From positions 62,001-126,000 of the forward strand of contig NZ_PXOH01000012.1 of NCBI RefSeq assembly GCF_003007785.1: 64,000 nucleotides of DNA, in the 5' to 3' direction. Under the pieces are notes generated by a model. It saw only the letters and a program-made list of their open reading frames with translations, had not been told where the DNA came from and did no database searches. The stretch is from Aphanothece hegewaldii CCALA 016. Lineage in GTDB: Bacteria > Cyanobacteriota > Cyanobacteriia > Cyanobacteriales > Microcystaceae. The position numbers and the translations under genes were made by a program. Within the stretch, counting starts at the first letter, position 1. Every line of letters begins with the position of its first letter. Shown one piece after another: positions 8,907-17,803 of the stretch.

Positions 8907-10109
8907 ATGCGTATTTTATTTTTACATCCCAATTTTCCAGCACAATTTCGTCATTTAGCGACGGTACTAGGACAAAATCCCAAAAATCAAGTTGTTTTCG
9001 GGACAACGAGTCAACAAGGACAAATCGCCGGAGTTAATAAAGTTATTTATCAGCCCACCCGTGAACCTGCGCCCCAAACACATCAGTATGTCCGAAATCT
9101 AGAAGGTGCTGTAATTCAAGGTCAAGCCGTATACCGTATGGCTGTAGACTTAAAAAAACAGGGTTTTTATCCAGATGTTGTCTATGCTCATTCAGGTTGG
9201 GGACCTGGATTATTTATTAAAGATGTTTTTCCAAAATCCAAATATTACGCTTATTTTGAATGGTTTTATCATGCTCATGGCTCTGATGCAGATTTTAACC
9301 CAGATGATCCCCTTGATGCGGATGCCGAAGCGAGAATTAGGATTAAAAACGCGGCAATTTTGTTAGATTTGGCGAGTTGCGATCGCGCACTTTCCCCAAC
9401 TCTGTGGCAAAAACAACAATTTCCCAAAGAATTACAATCTAAAATTAAAGTCCTTCATGATGGTGTTGATACGAACTATTTTCAACCAATACCAAATAGT
9501 AAACTTATTTTAAGTGGGATTAATTTAGATTTATCGGGAGTTGATGAAATTATTACTTATGTAGCGCGAGGGATGGAACCTTATCGAGGGTTTCCGCAAT
9601 TTATGGAAGCCGTTTCCCTCATACAAAAACGTCGTCCGAATTGTCATATAGTAGTTGTGGGAAATGATCGAGTTGCCTATGGAAAACAACTTCCCGATGG
9701 CAAAACTTATAAACAATTGATGTTAGAAACTTTACCCTTAGATTTATCTCGTTTACATTTTACGGGATTGTTACCCTATGGCGATTATCTACAGGTTTTA
9801 CAAGCGTCATCGATCCATATTTATTTAACTTATCCCTTTGTTTTATCTTGGTCAATGCTTGAAGCGATGGCAACCGGATGTCTAATTTTAGGCTCAAATA
9901 CTGCACCCGTAAAAGAAGTGATTAAAAACGGCAAAAATGGTTTATTAGTTGACTTTTTTTCACCGACAGCGATCGCAGATCGAGTAGATGAAATTTTTGC
10001 TCATCGGGATCGGATGGCAGAAATTAGAGAACGAGCAAGACAAACAATTGTACAAAAGTATAATTTAGAAAACTTACTCGCTCAACATCTGAAATGGCTC
10101 AACAGTTAA
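8907..10109 (+). CDS. GT4-family glycosyltransferase
   Basis: 400 residues with a GT-B architecture. The N-terminal Rossmann half starts MRILFLHPNFPAQFRHLATVL. The C-terminal half has VARGMEPYRGFPQFMEAV and YPFVLSWSMLEAMATGCLILGSNTAPVKEVI, the GT4 nucleotide-sugar binding region with its E. The opening HPNFPAQFRHLA is typical of a subgroup next to exopolysaccharide genes, but here the neighbours do not form a polysaccharide cluster, so donor and acceptor are unknown. Confidence 0.85.
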   Translation: MRILFLHPNFPAQFRHLATVLGQNPKNQVVFGTTSQQGQIAGVNKVIYQPTREPAPQTHQYVRNLEGAVIQGQAVYRMAVDLKKQGFYPDVVYAHSGWGPGLFIKDVFPKSKYYAYFEWFYHAHGSDADFNPDDPLDADAEARIRIKNAAILLDLASCDRALSPTLWQKQQFPKELQSKIKVLHDGVDTNYFQPIPNSKLILSGINLDLSGVDEIITYVARGMEPYRGFPQFMEAVSLIQKRRPNCHIVVVGNDRVAYGKQLPDGKTYKQLMLETLPLDLSRLHFTGLLPYGDYLQVLQASSIHIYLTYPFVLSWSMLEAMATGCLILGSNTAPVKEVIKNGKNGLLVDFFSPTAIADRVDEIFAHRDRMAEIRERARQTIVQKYNLENLLAQHLKWLNS

Positions 10110-10124
10110 CTACTAATAACTATT

Positions 10125-10403
10125 CTAAAGGATTCCTGCATTAGACAATCCTAAAATCATTCCCGCGCCCAAAATATGCCCGAAACTAGCTGTAGCTAAG
10201 AGTTCGGGAACACCAAAACTTTTACGAGAGGCTAACTGAGGAATGGGTAAACCGGGCCCTTTTCCGGGGTTTTGAATCGCATAGTATCCAATGACGATCG
10301 CTAGTGCATTACAAAAAATCATGATCAATGCGGTTGAAGGACTCCAAGTGACGGTATGAGGTGTGGTCGACTGGGCTGCTAAGATTAAAGTAGAAGTAAA
10401 CAT
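10125..10403 (-). CDS. psaK: Photosystem I subunit PsaK (copy A)
   Basis: 92-residue PSI reaction-centre subunit X. Two transmembrane helices flank a loop: TALIMIFCNALAIVIGYYAIQ and ATASFGHILGAGMILGLSNAGIL, the latter containing the family signature SFGHxLGAG. PsaK sits at the edge of PSI near PsaA and binds chlorophyll. A second psaK is encoded about 850 bp away on the same strand beyond trpF. Cyanobacteria often carry two PsaK forms, one used in high light; which form this is cannot be told from sequence alone. Confidence 0.93.
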   Translation of the reverse strand: MFTSTLILAAQSTTPHTVTWSPSTALIMIFCNALAIVIGYYAIQNPGKGPGLPIPQLASRKSFGVPELLATASFGHILGAGMILGLSNAGIL

Positions 10404-10506
10404 TATTTTTGTCTCCTATTGTTGATCAACTTTTTGATAATGATATTAACAAGAGGCATTATAAATAGCTCTCACCCCTAAAATAGATTTTGTTTGAATA
10501 CTTAAC

Positions 10507-10561
10507 ATTCATCGGTATACTGCCTTGCGAAGGCAGTGCCTGCGATGAACGCCTTTCGCGG
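10507..10561. repeat. Nested palindromic repeat (REP-like)
   Basis: Inner palindrome at 10519-10537 with 8-bp arms (ACTGCCTT / AAGGCAGT) around GCG; outer arms TTCATCG (10508-10514) and CGATGAA (10543-10549). It is followed by GCCTTTCGCGG. The pattern ACTGC...GCAGT followed by a GCCTT-CGCG block recurs at 49705-49765, suggesting one dispersed repeat family. It lies between divergent psaK and trpF. Confidence 0.6.
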
Positions 10562-10596
10562 TTTTGATTACGTTTTGCTACACGAATTAAGGATAA

Positions 10597-11223
10597 ATGA
10601 GAATTAAGATTTGTGGAATTACTCAGATAGAACAGGGAAAAGCGATCGCTGATTTTGGCGCAACAGCTTTAGGATTTATTTGTGTGCCAACCTCACCCCG
10701 TTATGTATCACCCAATCAACTAAAAATGCTCATTGAACGCCTTCCCAATACGGTTAATCAGATTGGGGTATTTGCGAATGCGTCGGCTGATTTAATCCTT
10801 CAGACGGTCTCACAGACTCATTTAACAGGTGTACAATTACATGGTGATGAATCTCCTGAGTTTTGCGTTTTTCTCAAACAATGTTTACCGAATATAGAAA
10901 TTATTAAAGCACTGCGAATTAAAACGACGGATGCTTTAGTCGAGTCACAAGCATATTTTAATTGTGTTGATACTTTGCTTTTAGACGCTTATCATCCATC
11001 TATGCTCGGTGGTACGGGTAAAACCTTAGATTGGGACAGATTAGCCAGTTTTACGCCGCCTATTCCCTGGTTGCTGGCTGGCGGTTTAACACCCGATAAT
11101 ATTAATGAGGCTCTGGGTTTAATTTCTCCAGATGGAATTGATCTATCGAGTGGTGTGGAGCGATCGCCAGGTGATAAAGATTTAGCCAAAGTGAAAAAAT
11201 TATTTCAACAGTTAGAGACGTAG
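10597..11223 (+). CDS. trpF: Phosphoribosylanthranilate isomerase
   Basis: 208-residue TIM barrel for the third step of tryptophan synthesis. RIKICGITQ at the N-terminus carries the catalytic Cys. [41 protein letters not shown] (catalytic Asp) and [27 protein letters not shown] (phosphate binding) follow in canonical order. It stands alone between two psaK genes, with no other trp gene in the window, as is usual for dispersed cyanobacterial trp genes. Confidence 0.95.
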   Translation: MRIKICGITQIEQGKAIADFGATALGFICVPTSPRYVSPNQLKMLIERLPNTVNQIGVFANASADLILQTVSQTHLTGVQLHGDESPEFCVFLKQCLPNIEIIKALRIKTTDALVESQAYFNCVDTLLLDAYHPSMLGGTGKTLDWDRLASFTPPIPWLLAGGLTPDNINEALGLISPDGIDLSSGVERSPGDKDLAKVKKLFQQLET

Positions 11224-11247
11224 AGACGAGCCATGACGCGTCTCTAC
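11220..11247. repeat. Palindrome overlapping trpF stop codon
   Basis: GTAGAGACG ... CGTCTCTAC forms a 9-bp stem around a ten-base spacer. It starts at the last base before the trpF stop codon and lies between convergent trpF and psaK, so it could act as a bidirectional terminator. No T tract follows on the plus strand. The same sequence type (GTAGAGACG-CGTCTCTAC) is a common dispersed repeat in cyanobacteria. Confidence 0.6.
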
Positions 11248-11253
11248 AAAATC

Positions 11254-11520
11254 TTATAGCACACCGAGTCGGGATAGACCTAGAATAGTTCCTGCGCCCA
11301 AAACGTGACCAAAGCTAGTGGTTCCTAGTAAAGCACCTAAGCTCATACCACCGAACATTTCAGGGGAAGGTAACTGAGGGCCGTCTTTTTGTCTTTGAAT
11401 GGTAGCTTTACCAAAAGCGATCGCTATAATATTGCAAATAATCATGACGATAGCGATTTTTGGACTCCATTCTACAGTACGGGGAACAGAAGAAGCAGCC
11501 GCTACTAATAATGTGTACAT
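11254..11520 (-). CDS. psaK: Photosystem I subunit PsaK (copy B)
   Basis: 88 residues, two transmembrane helices (IAIVMIICNIIAIAFGKATIQ and GTTSFGHVLGAGTILGLSRLGVL). It shares the SFGHxLGAGxILGLS signature and the TVxWSPxxAIxMIxCN opening with the copy at 10125, but differs in the loop (QKDGPQLPSPEMFGG versus GKGPGLPIPQLASRK). It is close to the 86-residue class of PsaK1 in length. Upstream DNA (from 11562) has been invaded by a decayed TnpB element. Confidence 0.93.
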   Translation of the reverse strand: MYTLLVAAASSVPRTVEWSPKIAIVMIICNIIAIAFGKATIQRQKDGPQLPSPEMFGGMSLGALLGTTSFGHVLGAGTILGLSRLGVL

Positions 11521-11561
11521 TGAGTTCTCCTTAAAAAAAGGCTGTATTTAAGTATCTAATC

Positions 11562-11795
11562 GTGAACTACCCATCGCGCTTTGCTACGCATATAGCGTGG
11601 GCTTCCTGTTTCAACGGGATGCGCTTTCTATCCTAAAAGACAGCGAGTCTTACCTTCCCTCCGCAGGCATGAGTCATGGTTCCCAAGACCCATACTTTTT
11701 CTTGCAACACGTCCCGTTTGACTTGATTTTCGCCTTGGAAGAAGTGGTCAAGATTGACAAATTATAACACACAACCCCTGTCCACGATTTATAAA
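11562..11795 (-). mobile_element. Decayed TnpB/IS200-IS605-type element (copy C)
   Basis: Read on the minus strand, this segment holds a left-end-like stretch (GACAGGGGTTGTGTGTTATAA; compare GACGGCTTTGTGCTACAA in copy A), then degenerate coding sequence of a TnpB C-terminus: an (L/V)GT..ACG motif, a stop codon, and further on the PLKQEAHA motif typical of TnpB tails. It closes with a hairpin-rich right end finishing GGGTAGTTCAC at about 11562. Almost all of tnpB is missing, so this is a non-autonomous remnant. The left boundary is approximate. It sits between psaK and tRNA-Ser. Confidence 0.55.
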
Positions 11796-11985
11796 GCACC
11801 GATGTTGAAAAACAGAGAGCGTCCGACATTATAGCCGCCGTTCCCATCTCCAAACTTTCAGTTATGGAGTTTAAATCCTTGCGTTAACCTGATTAGAGAA
11901 TGTGTTGCAATATTTAACGTAAGAAAAAATTTTTACCCCTAGCGACAAATTATTAAAATGTGCTATAATTAAATTCTGCAATTTT

Positions 11986-12072
11986 GGAGAGGTGGCTGAG
12001 TGGTCGAAAGCGGCAGCCTGCTAAGTTGTTAGGGGAGCAATCCCCTCGAGGGTTCGAATCCCTCCCTCTCCG
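11986..12072 (+). tRNA. tRNA-Ser(GCU)
   Basis: Cloverleaf visible: acceptor GGAGAGG/CCTCTCC, D arm GCTGAGTGGTCGAAAGC, anticodon loop CTGCTAA (anticodon GCT), long class II variable arm (GGGGAGCAATCCCC-type) and T arm GAGGGTTCGAATCCCTC. No 3' CCA is encoded. Reads AGC/AGU codons. It faces the split dnaE gene convergently. Confidence 0.96.
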
Positions 12073-12151
12073 TTTAAAAAAAGCTTTAGGGTCTTTTCCT
12101 AAATCCCAAATCGAGGGACTGCCACTTTAGCAATGATGTGATGTGGCTCGC

Positions 12152-14803
12152 CTAGAGTCTAATATTAATCTGTTTTAAATCTAGTCCTTTCTCAAATATT
12201 TCGTTGATCGGACACATTGTCCCATCTGTCGTCATAAATTTGTGATCTTTGGTGGCTTTAATGATTGAACCATCTTCGAGGGTATATTCAAAGACTTCTT
12301 GTACTCCTCGGTTGTGCCATTGTGCGATCGCTTGGGTATATACATAGCCATTAGGATCGACTGTATAAACTTTACACTCGATTTGTTCAGTGACAATTTT
12401 ACCAATCGGCATTAATCCATATTCAACGGTTAAAATTTGAGTATCATAACTGAGGCAATATTCAGCAAAATTAACCATTTGATCGAATAAATTTTCGGCT
12501 GTTTTTCGCTCTACACCATTTTTCATCGAACCATCAATAAATGTCTCTCGATGTTTCTGCATCTCTGACGTTTTTTTCTTCCCCATCGCACGACGCAATA
12601 AGTCAGCTTCTCCTAGAGAATAACCTGCTAAATCTTGCGCCATTTTCATGATTTGTTCTTGATAGACAAGGACTGCGTAAGTTTCTTCTAAGATCGGTTC
12701 TAAGAGAGTGTGTTGATAATGAATCGGTTCTTTACCATGTTTTCGAGCAATAAATATAGGAATAAGACCGGCATCTAATGGACCTGGTCGATAGAGAGCT
12801 AAAATCGAGGAAATATCTTCAATACCAGAGGGTTTTAATTCTTGGACAATTTGACGCATTCCTTGAGATTCTAGTTGAAAGATTCCTTCTAAATCTCCTT
12901 TTTCTAATAAGTTATAGGTTTTTTGAATATCGGGTGGAAATTTTTTGACATCTCCTTTAGATAAAATTTTCATTGCTTTTCTTTCTTCTAAAGGAATTTT
13001 ATCTAAATCTAGATCAGGATTCTTATTTTGTTTGATAAATTCGATTGCTTTTTGCAGTGTTGTTAGGTTTTTTAGTCCCAAAAAGTCCATTTTTAATAGA
13101 CCTAGTGGTTCTAAATCCTCCATATAATATTGAGTAATCACAGCACCATCATTATTCTTTTGTAGCGGTACAATTTCATCTAAAGGCTGAGAAGAAATTA
13201 CTACACCCGCAGCATGAACCCCAAAGGTTTTGTTAGTTCCTTCAATTCTGATGGCCATATCTAACCAGTGTTTAACCCAAGACTCATTATCATATCTATG
13301 TTTAAATTCTGGTTCAGGAGTTTGATCAGAAATCATCACAGCTAAAGGGGTTGGTTTTCCTCTTGAAACTGGAATAAGTTTCGCCATTTTGTCTGATTCA
13401 GCGTAGGGAATATCTAATACCCTAGCTACATCTTTAAGAACTGCTTTTGAAGTGAGTCGGTTAAATGTAATAATCTGAGCAACGTTCGCTTCACCATATT
13501 TATCGGTGACATATTGAATCATTTCATCGCGTCTTTCAATACAAAAATCTGTATCAACATCTGGCATTGATTGACGTTCAGGATTTAAAAAACGTTCAAA
13601 TAATAAACCGTGATGAACGGGATCAATATTAGTAATTTTTAGGCAATAAGCAACTAAAGATCCCGCCGCCGATCCTCTTCCGGGACCAACGGGAATATTA
13701 TTATCTCTTGCGTATTTTATATAATCCCAAACCACTAAAAAATAGGTAGAAAATCCCATTTTTTGGAGCATTTTTAATTCATATTCTAAACGCTGTTTAT
13801 AAACAGGATCGATTTCTGAACGAGAGCGATATTTTAATCTTTCTAGTAATCCTTGCCAAGTAATTTCTTCTAAATAACTATCAGCAGTATGTATAGGAGG
13901 AACAGGATAATTAGGCAAACGAGGTTCACCCATAATATGATATGGTTCTACTTTTTCGGCAACTTCTACTGTATTATTAATTGCTGATTCGATAATTTCT
14001 CTCGATAAATGATCGCGGAATAATAACCGCATTTCGTCGGCTGATTTTAGATATTCATTTCCACTATATCTAAGGCGTTTTTCTTCTGTAATTAGTTTCC
14101 CTGTTTGAATACATAATAATGCGTCATGAGCTTCTACATCGTAACAAGATGTAAAATGAGAATCATTAGTGGCGACTATTTTAATATTTAATTCTTTGGC
14201 TAATTTGGCAATTTCTACATTAACAATTCTATCTTCGGGATAGCCATGATCTTGAATTTCTAAATAATAATCATCACCAAATACTTTTTTATACCATTTA
14301 GCCACTTCTTTTGCTCTTGCTCTATCTCCTGCTAGAATCGCTTGTGGAATTTCGCCACCTAAACAAGCACTGGTAACGATTAATCCTTCGTGATATTTTT
14401 CGAGTAATTCTTTATTAATACAGGGACGAGCAAAAATTCCTTTACCCTGCATTCCTTTAAGATGAGAAATAGAAGTTAATTTGACTAAATTTTTATAGCC
14501 TTGCGTATTTTTTGCTAAAACAACTTGATGATATTTACGGATTTTTTGTCCCCCTTCTTTAGGGCTTTTTTGTTGAACTTCAATGTCACCATTGATCACG
14601 TACATTTCATTGCCAATAATAGGTTTAATATTTTTCTTATGGCAAGTTTTAATTAATTCGATCGCACCATACATTACCCCATGATCCGTAACGGCGATCG
14701 CTTTCATTCCCAATTCAACAGCGCGATCTACTAATTGCGGTAACTGTGAAGCGCCATCAAGCAAACTGTAATCACTGTGTATGTGTAATCCAACAAATGA
14801 CAT
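12152..14803 (-). CDS. dnaE: DNA polymerase III alpha subunit, N-terminal part, with split-intein N fragment
   Basis: 883 residues: DnaE N-extein (1-782) joined to the N half of a split intein (783-883). The extein begins with a PHP domain ([18 protein letters not shown]...). The polymerase palm contains [15 protein letters not shown] (catalytic Asp pair) and [16 protein letters not shown] (third Asp). The extein ends at ...NFAEY, the usual cyanobacterial split site. The C half of dnaE with the Int-C fragment must be encoded elsewhere; the two products ligate by protein trans-splicing to give replicative polymerase. Start ATG 14803 fits the family. Confidence 0.97.
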   Translation of the reverse strand: MSFVGLHIHSDYSLLDGASQLPQLVDRAVELGMKAIAVTDHGVMYGAIELIKTCHKKNIKPIIGNEMYVINGDIEVQQKSPKEGGQKIRKYHQVVLAKNTQGYKNLVKLTSISHLKGMQGKGIFARPCINKELLEKYHEGLIVTSACLGGEIPQAILAGDRARAKEVAKWYKKVFGDDYYLEIQDHGYPEDRIVNVEIAKLAKELNIKIVATNDSHFTSCYDVEAHDALLCIQTGKLITEEKRLRYSGNEYLKSADEMRLLFRDHLSREIIESAINNTVEVAEKVEPYHIMGEPRLPNYPVPPIHTADSYLEEITWQGLLERLKYRSRSEIDPVYKQRLEYELKMLQKMGFSTYFLVVWDYIKYARDNNIPVGPGRGSAAGSLVAYCLKITNIDPVHHGLLFERFLNPERQSMPDVDTDFCIERRDEMIQYVTDKYGEANVAQIITFNRLTSKAVLKDVARVLDIPYAESDKMAKLIPVSRGKPTPLAVMISDQTPEPEFKHRYDNESWVKHWLDMAIRIEGTNKTFGVHAAGVVISSQPLDEIVPLQKNNDGAVITQYYMEDLEPLGLLKMDFLGLKNLTTLQKAIEFIKQNKNPDLDLDKIPLEERKAMKILSKGDVKKFPPDIQKTYNLLEKGDLEGIFQLESQGMRQIVQELKPSGIEDISSILALYRPGPLDAGLIPIFIARKHGKEPIHYQHTLLEPILEETYAVLVYQEQIMKMAQDLAGYSLGEADLLRRAMGKKKTSEMQKHRETFIDGSMKNGVERKTAENLFDQMVNFAEYCLSYDTQILTVEYGLMPIGKIVTEQIECKVYTVDPNGYVYTQAIAQWHNRGVQEVFEYTLEDGSIIKATKDHKFMTTDGTMCPINEIFEKGLDLKQINIRL
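12155..12457 (-). other. Split DnaE intein, N fragment (Int-N)
   Basis: 101 residues beginning with the nucleophile Cys in [14 protein letters not shown]. Block B is [12 protein letters not shown], with the T-x-x-H residues needed for the N-S acyl shift. The fragment ends [15 protein letters not shown], the length expected for Npu-like DnaE Int-N. The extein residues before it are AEY. All catalytic residues look intact. Confidence 0.95.
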
Positions 14804-14922
14804 AGGAGTGTAGTTAAGTAAATAATAATTTTTAATTATGAACTATTCGTTTAAAGTAAGAGTCTGGCTATAATCATTGAGTGAATCTATAAAAATTTAT
14901 CCTCTTACAATAAACTTTTCTC

Positions 14923-15192
14923 TCATTGATTCTGATATATTTTGATTTTGGTGTCAAACCAATTTTCATAAGTCATTTCATCCATTAAATCATACTCTTT
15001 AAGAGTGCGACGTATTGCTAAATAGTGGACAAGATTAAGTCTGTCTGTAGATTGGTAATTAGGTAAAAGAATTAAAGCCTTGGAATTAGGATGACTATAG
15101 ACTTTATGATTACCTTTTGTTTCAACTGGAATAAATCCTAAACTAAATAAAAGTTCTTCTAACTGATTGTAAATAATATTTTTATTCTTCAT
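14923..15192 (-). CDS. HicA-like small protein
   Basis: 89 residues. LGFIPVETKGNHKVYSHP...ILLPNY resembles the HicA mRNA-interferase core (GSHxxY then a hydrophobic strand), with Asn in place of the usual Ser before the His. No HicB antitoxin is adjacent. Instead, the start overlaps by 11 bp the end of the upstream DUF4365 gene, so the two are translationally coupled. It may be a toxin-like or an RNA-binding accessory protein; this is inference. Confidence 0.55.
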   Translation of the reverse strand: MKNKNIIYNQLEELLFSLGFIPVETKGNHKVYSHPNSKALILLPNYQSTDRLNLVHYLAIRRTLKEYDLMDEMTYENWFDTKIKIYQNQ

Positions 15193-15691
15193 GTTTAATT
15201 ATCTCCTTAGTTTGCTCAAGAACCCTATCTCGATAACTAGCAAATTTTCTAATAGCATCTTCATTAATAAAATTAGATTTAGGAATACGAACTGTAACTG
15301 TTTCTCCAATATTTTGTAAATTAAAATCTTTGATTTTTTCAAAGTAATTTTGAATATATAACCAATAAGCTTGATTTGTCTGAGCATCAAATACAACTAA
15401 TATCACAGGCATTGGCTCATATAACCAAAGTTCCAAATCTGAACGATTCAGAGAAAAAACGATAGTTTGATTATCCCAAAGCGTTTTGATACAGTCTGTA
15501 GCTTTAAGCTGTACAAAAACTTGACCATTTTCTATCTCTCCATTGTCGTCATAGGTAAAAAGAATTAAATCAAAGCCATAATCACATTCTACTCGTTCAA
15601 CCGAATAACCGCACAAGAAAATGTATCGTTCAACATGATTAGTACTGAGATCAGCAATAATGTGTTCTCTAGGACGTTTTTTTCTCGGCAT
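15182..15691 (-). CDS. DUF4365 protein (predicted PD-(D/E)XK-type nuclease)
   Basis: 169 residues. The N-terminal half reads HVERYIFLCGYSVERVECDYGFDLILF...NGQVFVQLKAT: an acidic residue in GFD followed by Q-x-K in a strand, the layout of the restriction-endonuclease-like fold in DUF4365. The C-terminal half has WLYIQNYFEKIKDF and VTVRIPKSNFI. DUF4365 proteins are frequent in defence-type islands. It overlaps the HicA-like gene by 11 bp and lies in a locus of AT-rich genes with low conservation. Confidence 0.7.
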   Translation of the reverse strand: MPRKKRPREHIIADLSTNHVERYIFLCGYSVERVECDYGFDLILFTYDDNGEIENGQVFVQLKATDCIKTLWDNQTIVFSLNRSDLELWLYEPMPVILVVFDAQTNQAYWLYIQNYFEKIKDFNLQNIGETVTVRIPKSNFINEDAIRKFASYRDRVLEQTKEIIKHEE

Positions 15692-15757
15692 TAATTAATT
15701 AAAATCTTATTGAATTTTCAAAAATTAAATAAGTTATGCAATTTTTCTTCTATAATT

Positions 15758-16306
15758 TCACAATAAATCGTATTTGGCGAGTTTAGTTCTACCACCTAAA
15801 TAATAAATCCATAGCCAATCAATGAGCCAGTGAATAAAAGCAATTCCCCAAAATGAGCCCGTGATACGATAAGCAATGGTACAAGCTAATCCTAAAAGTC
15901 CCGCATATGCTAAGAAAATTGGGTCTAAAAATGTTGGATATCCAGGAGGAAAAACGGTTAGGGCTAAAACAGGATGATAGAAAATAAATACAGCTAAAAC
16001 AAGAATTGCTATGATCATCCATTGCATTTCTGATGCTTTTTCGATGAAAGGATGAGGAAGTAAGATTACTCTAAATAGTAATTCTTCGGGAATGACAGGA
16101 ATAATCAAAACACGAATCATACTAAGGATTTTTTTAGGCCATCCTTTAGGTAGAGGTGTTATTATTAAACATCCTGTTTTTAATCCCATCGGAATTGAAA
16201 TAGCTGCATAAATCAATAAGATGCTTACAATAATCAGCCAATCTTTGATATCTAATCCTGTGGTGATAGCTGCTGTAATCCGATTAATGATGATTTCTAT
16301 TAGCAT
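15758..16306 (-). CDS. CPBP-family intramembrane metalloprotease
   Basis: 182 residues with about four to five hydrophobic segments. VIPEELLFRVILLP is the first CPBP (Abi/CAAX protease) motif EExxxR. FIHWLIDWLWIYYLGG near the C-terminus supplies the later His motif, and HPVLALTVFP the middle one. CPBP proteins are membrane-embedded glutamic proteases or protease-like scaffolds. Substrate unknown. Confidence 0.75.
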   Translation of the reverse strand: MLIEIIINRITAAITTGLDIKDWLIIVSILLIYAAISIPMGLKTGCLIITPLPKGWPKKILSMIRVLIIPVIPEELLFRVILLPHPFIEKASEMQWMIIAILVLAVFIFYHPVLALTVFPPGYPTFLDPIFLAYAGLLGLACTIAYRITGSFWGIAFIHWLIDWLWIYYLGGRTKLAKYDLL

Positions 16307-16333
16307 AGGTTATATTTAAGAAAATTCAATGAA

Positions 16334-16358
16334 GGGTTTGGAGACCAAACCCCTACAA
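16334..16358. repeat. Dispersed GGGTTTGG-CCAAACCC palindrome, copy 1
   Basis: GGGTTTGGAGACCAAACCC with trailing CCTACAA. The same unit recurs, in either orientation, at 19816-19840, 25192-25217 and (interrupted) at 49691-49773, always between genes. It is probably a small dispersed cyanobacterial repeat. Confidence 0.65.
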
Positions 16359-16382
16359 TTATCTTGACAAACACAGAAATAT

Positions 16383-17603
16383 TTATCCAACTTTTTTACT
16401 AAATAATTTAAAGTACTGAGAAACAAAAAACTCTTTAATAGGAAACGCGATAAAGGTGATTGGATTAATTGTAACAATTATATTACGAAAATCGGCTTTA
16501 GCTTGTCTAATAATTTGTTGGGTAACCCAATCAGCAGACATGACACCAACGGGATTAAGATTACTTTTAAAGGGGCCAAGAATGAGTTTACGAACGACAC
16601 AGGGCGCATCCAAACGACGCAAAGTAATAATATCTCCTATGGCACGCTTACTAAGTTCATATAAGGGACTAAATGCGGGGTTAACTTCTGCTTCTGAGGT
16701 ATTGAGCCAAACTTCTTTACAAGCAATATCTTTATTAGTACGAACGGTCGTAAAAAAAAGTTCCATAAGTTGCCAACAAGAAAAGGCGTTAACTTCATAT
16801 GATTTGGCAATAGCTTCGGGTGTTCTTGCGCCATTTACATTAATTCCATGATTGATAATTAAAATATCAACAGATTCTAAAAGCTCTTTTAATTCGTTTT
16901 CTTGTCCAACTTGCCAAGTAATGGTTTTTATCGGTAAATTTTGTCCATTAATTTCGAGTTTTATGGGCTCACTTTTAGAAGATAAAGCAATGACTTTAGC
17001 GCCTGTTAGATGAAGATGTTTCAATAATGCTAATCCTAGTGTTCCCGATGCTCCCGTAATAGCGATCGTTTTTCCTTTGAGTGATAGTGCTGTTCCCAAA
17101 ATTTTATCAACCAGTGCAAAAGTACCACTATAATAAGCTTTTTGGTCATCGAAATGGTGTCGCCAATGATAGGTACGATTAATAAACCATTCTGCGGGTA
17201 AACTTTCAAATTGACCAGGACGATGTGTAATATCCGTTAGTTCATCTATACCAGAAACACCGAAACCTCTAGCGATCGCACAAACGAGAAAAAAAGCTGT
17301 ATAAAGCGATCCTACACTTGTCACCCAATAAAACGGCCAATTAAACAAATAACCCAACCACAGAGGAACGAAACTAAGAAGTAACATCACCAAAGCTTCA
17401 GGAACATCATTATACCAATGAGCTTGACGATAAATCTCCTCACTGGCTGCGGTTAAGTCGGGACGGAATACCTTATGATGCCAAATATGAAGACGATATA
17501 AGGGTGTCCAATGATGGGACAGAGCATGATAACTATCTCTGATGATTTCTACCCAAAGAATTGAAACAAGAATCAACCCTGATATGATGGCGATCGTTAA
17601 CAT
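16383..17603 (-). CDS. Fatty-acid hydroxylase/sterol desaturase-like domain fused to short-chain dehydrogenase
   Basis: 406 residues. The N-terminal half is membrane-bound, with two to three helices and the histidine clusters of di-iron hydroxylases: HALSHHW, RLHIWHHK and TYHWRHHFD. From about residue 178 an SDR domain begins with GKTIAITGASGTLGLALLKHL (TGxxxGxG) and continues with LIINHGINVNGA and EL-SKRAIGD; the usual YxxxK appears as YELSK. A fusion of these activities suggests hydroxylation or desaturation of a lipid and its oxidation or reduction by one polypeptide. Substrate unknown. Confidence 0.75.
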   Translation of the reverse strand: MLTIAIISGLILVSILWVEIIRDSYHALSHHWTPLYRLHIWHHKVFRPDLTAASEEIYRQAHWYNDVPEALVMLLLSFVPLWLGYLFNWPFYWVTSVGSLYTAFFLVCAIARGFGVSGIDELTDITHRPGQFESLPAEWFINRTYHWRHHFDDQKAYYSGTFALVDKILGTALSLKGKTIAITGASGTLGLALLKHLHLTGAKVIALSSKSEPIKLEINGQNLPIKTITWQVGQENELKELLESVDILIINHGINVNGARTPEAIAKSYEVNAFSCWQLMELFFTTVRTNKDIACKEVWLNTSEAEVNPAFSPLYELSKRAIGDIITLRRLDAPCVVRKLILGPFKSNLNPVGVMSADWVTQQIIRQAKADFRNIIVTINPITFIAFPIKEFFVSQYFKLFSKKVG

Positions 17604-17803
17604 TATCTAATCCTTATAATAATTAATTTGTTGATGTCTAAAAAACTTCGCCTTGAATGAGATTAATCTTTTATTTAAGAAAAATCTATCCTGTTTTTAC
17701 CCAAATAACCGAATAAAATCGCCAAAAACTTGAACAACATTAGCTAAAATAAAACAATTAATAATTTTAGTCACAGCAATCGTGATCAGCATTTTAAATC
17801 ATT

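Noticed and set aside
10992-11189. Minus-strand frame inside trpF
   Set aside because: It is the mirror of the trpF coding sequence; no RBS or family motif.
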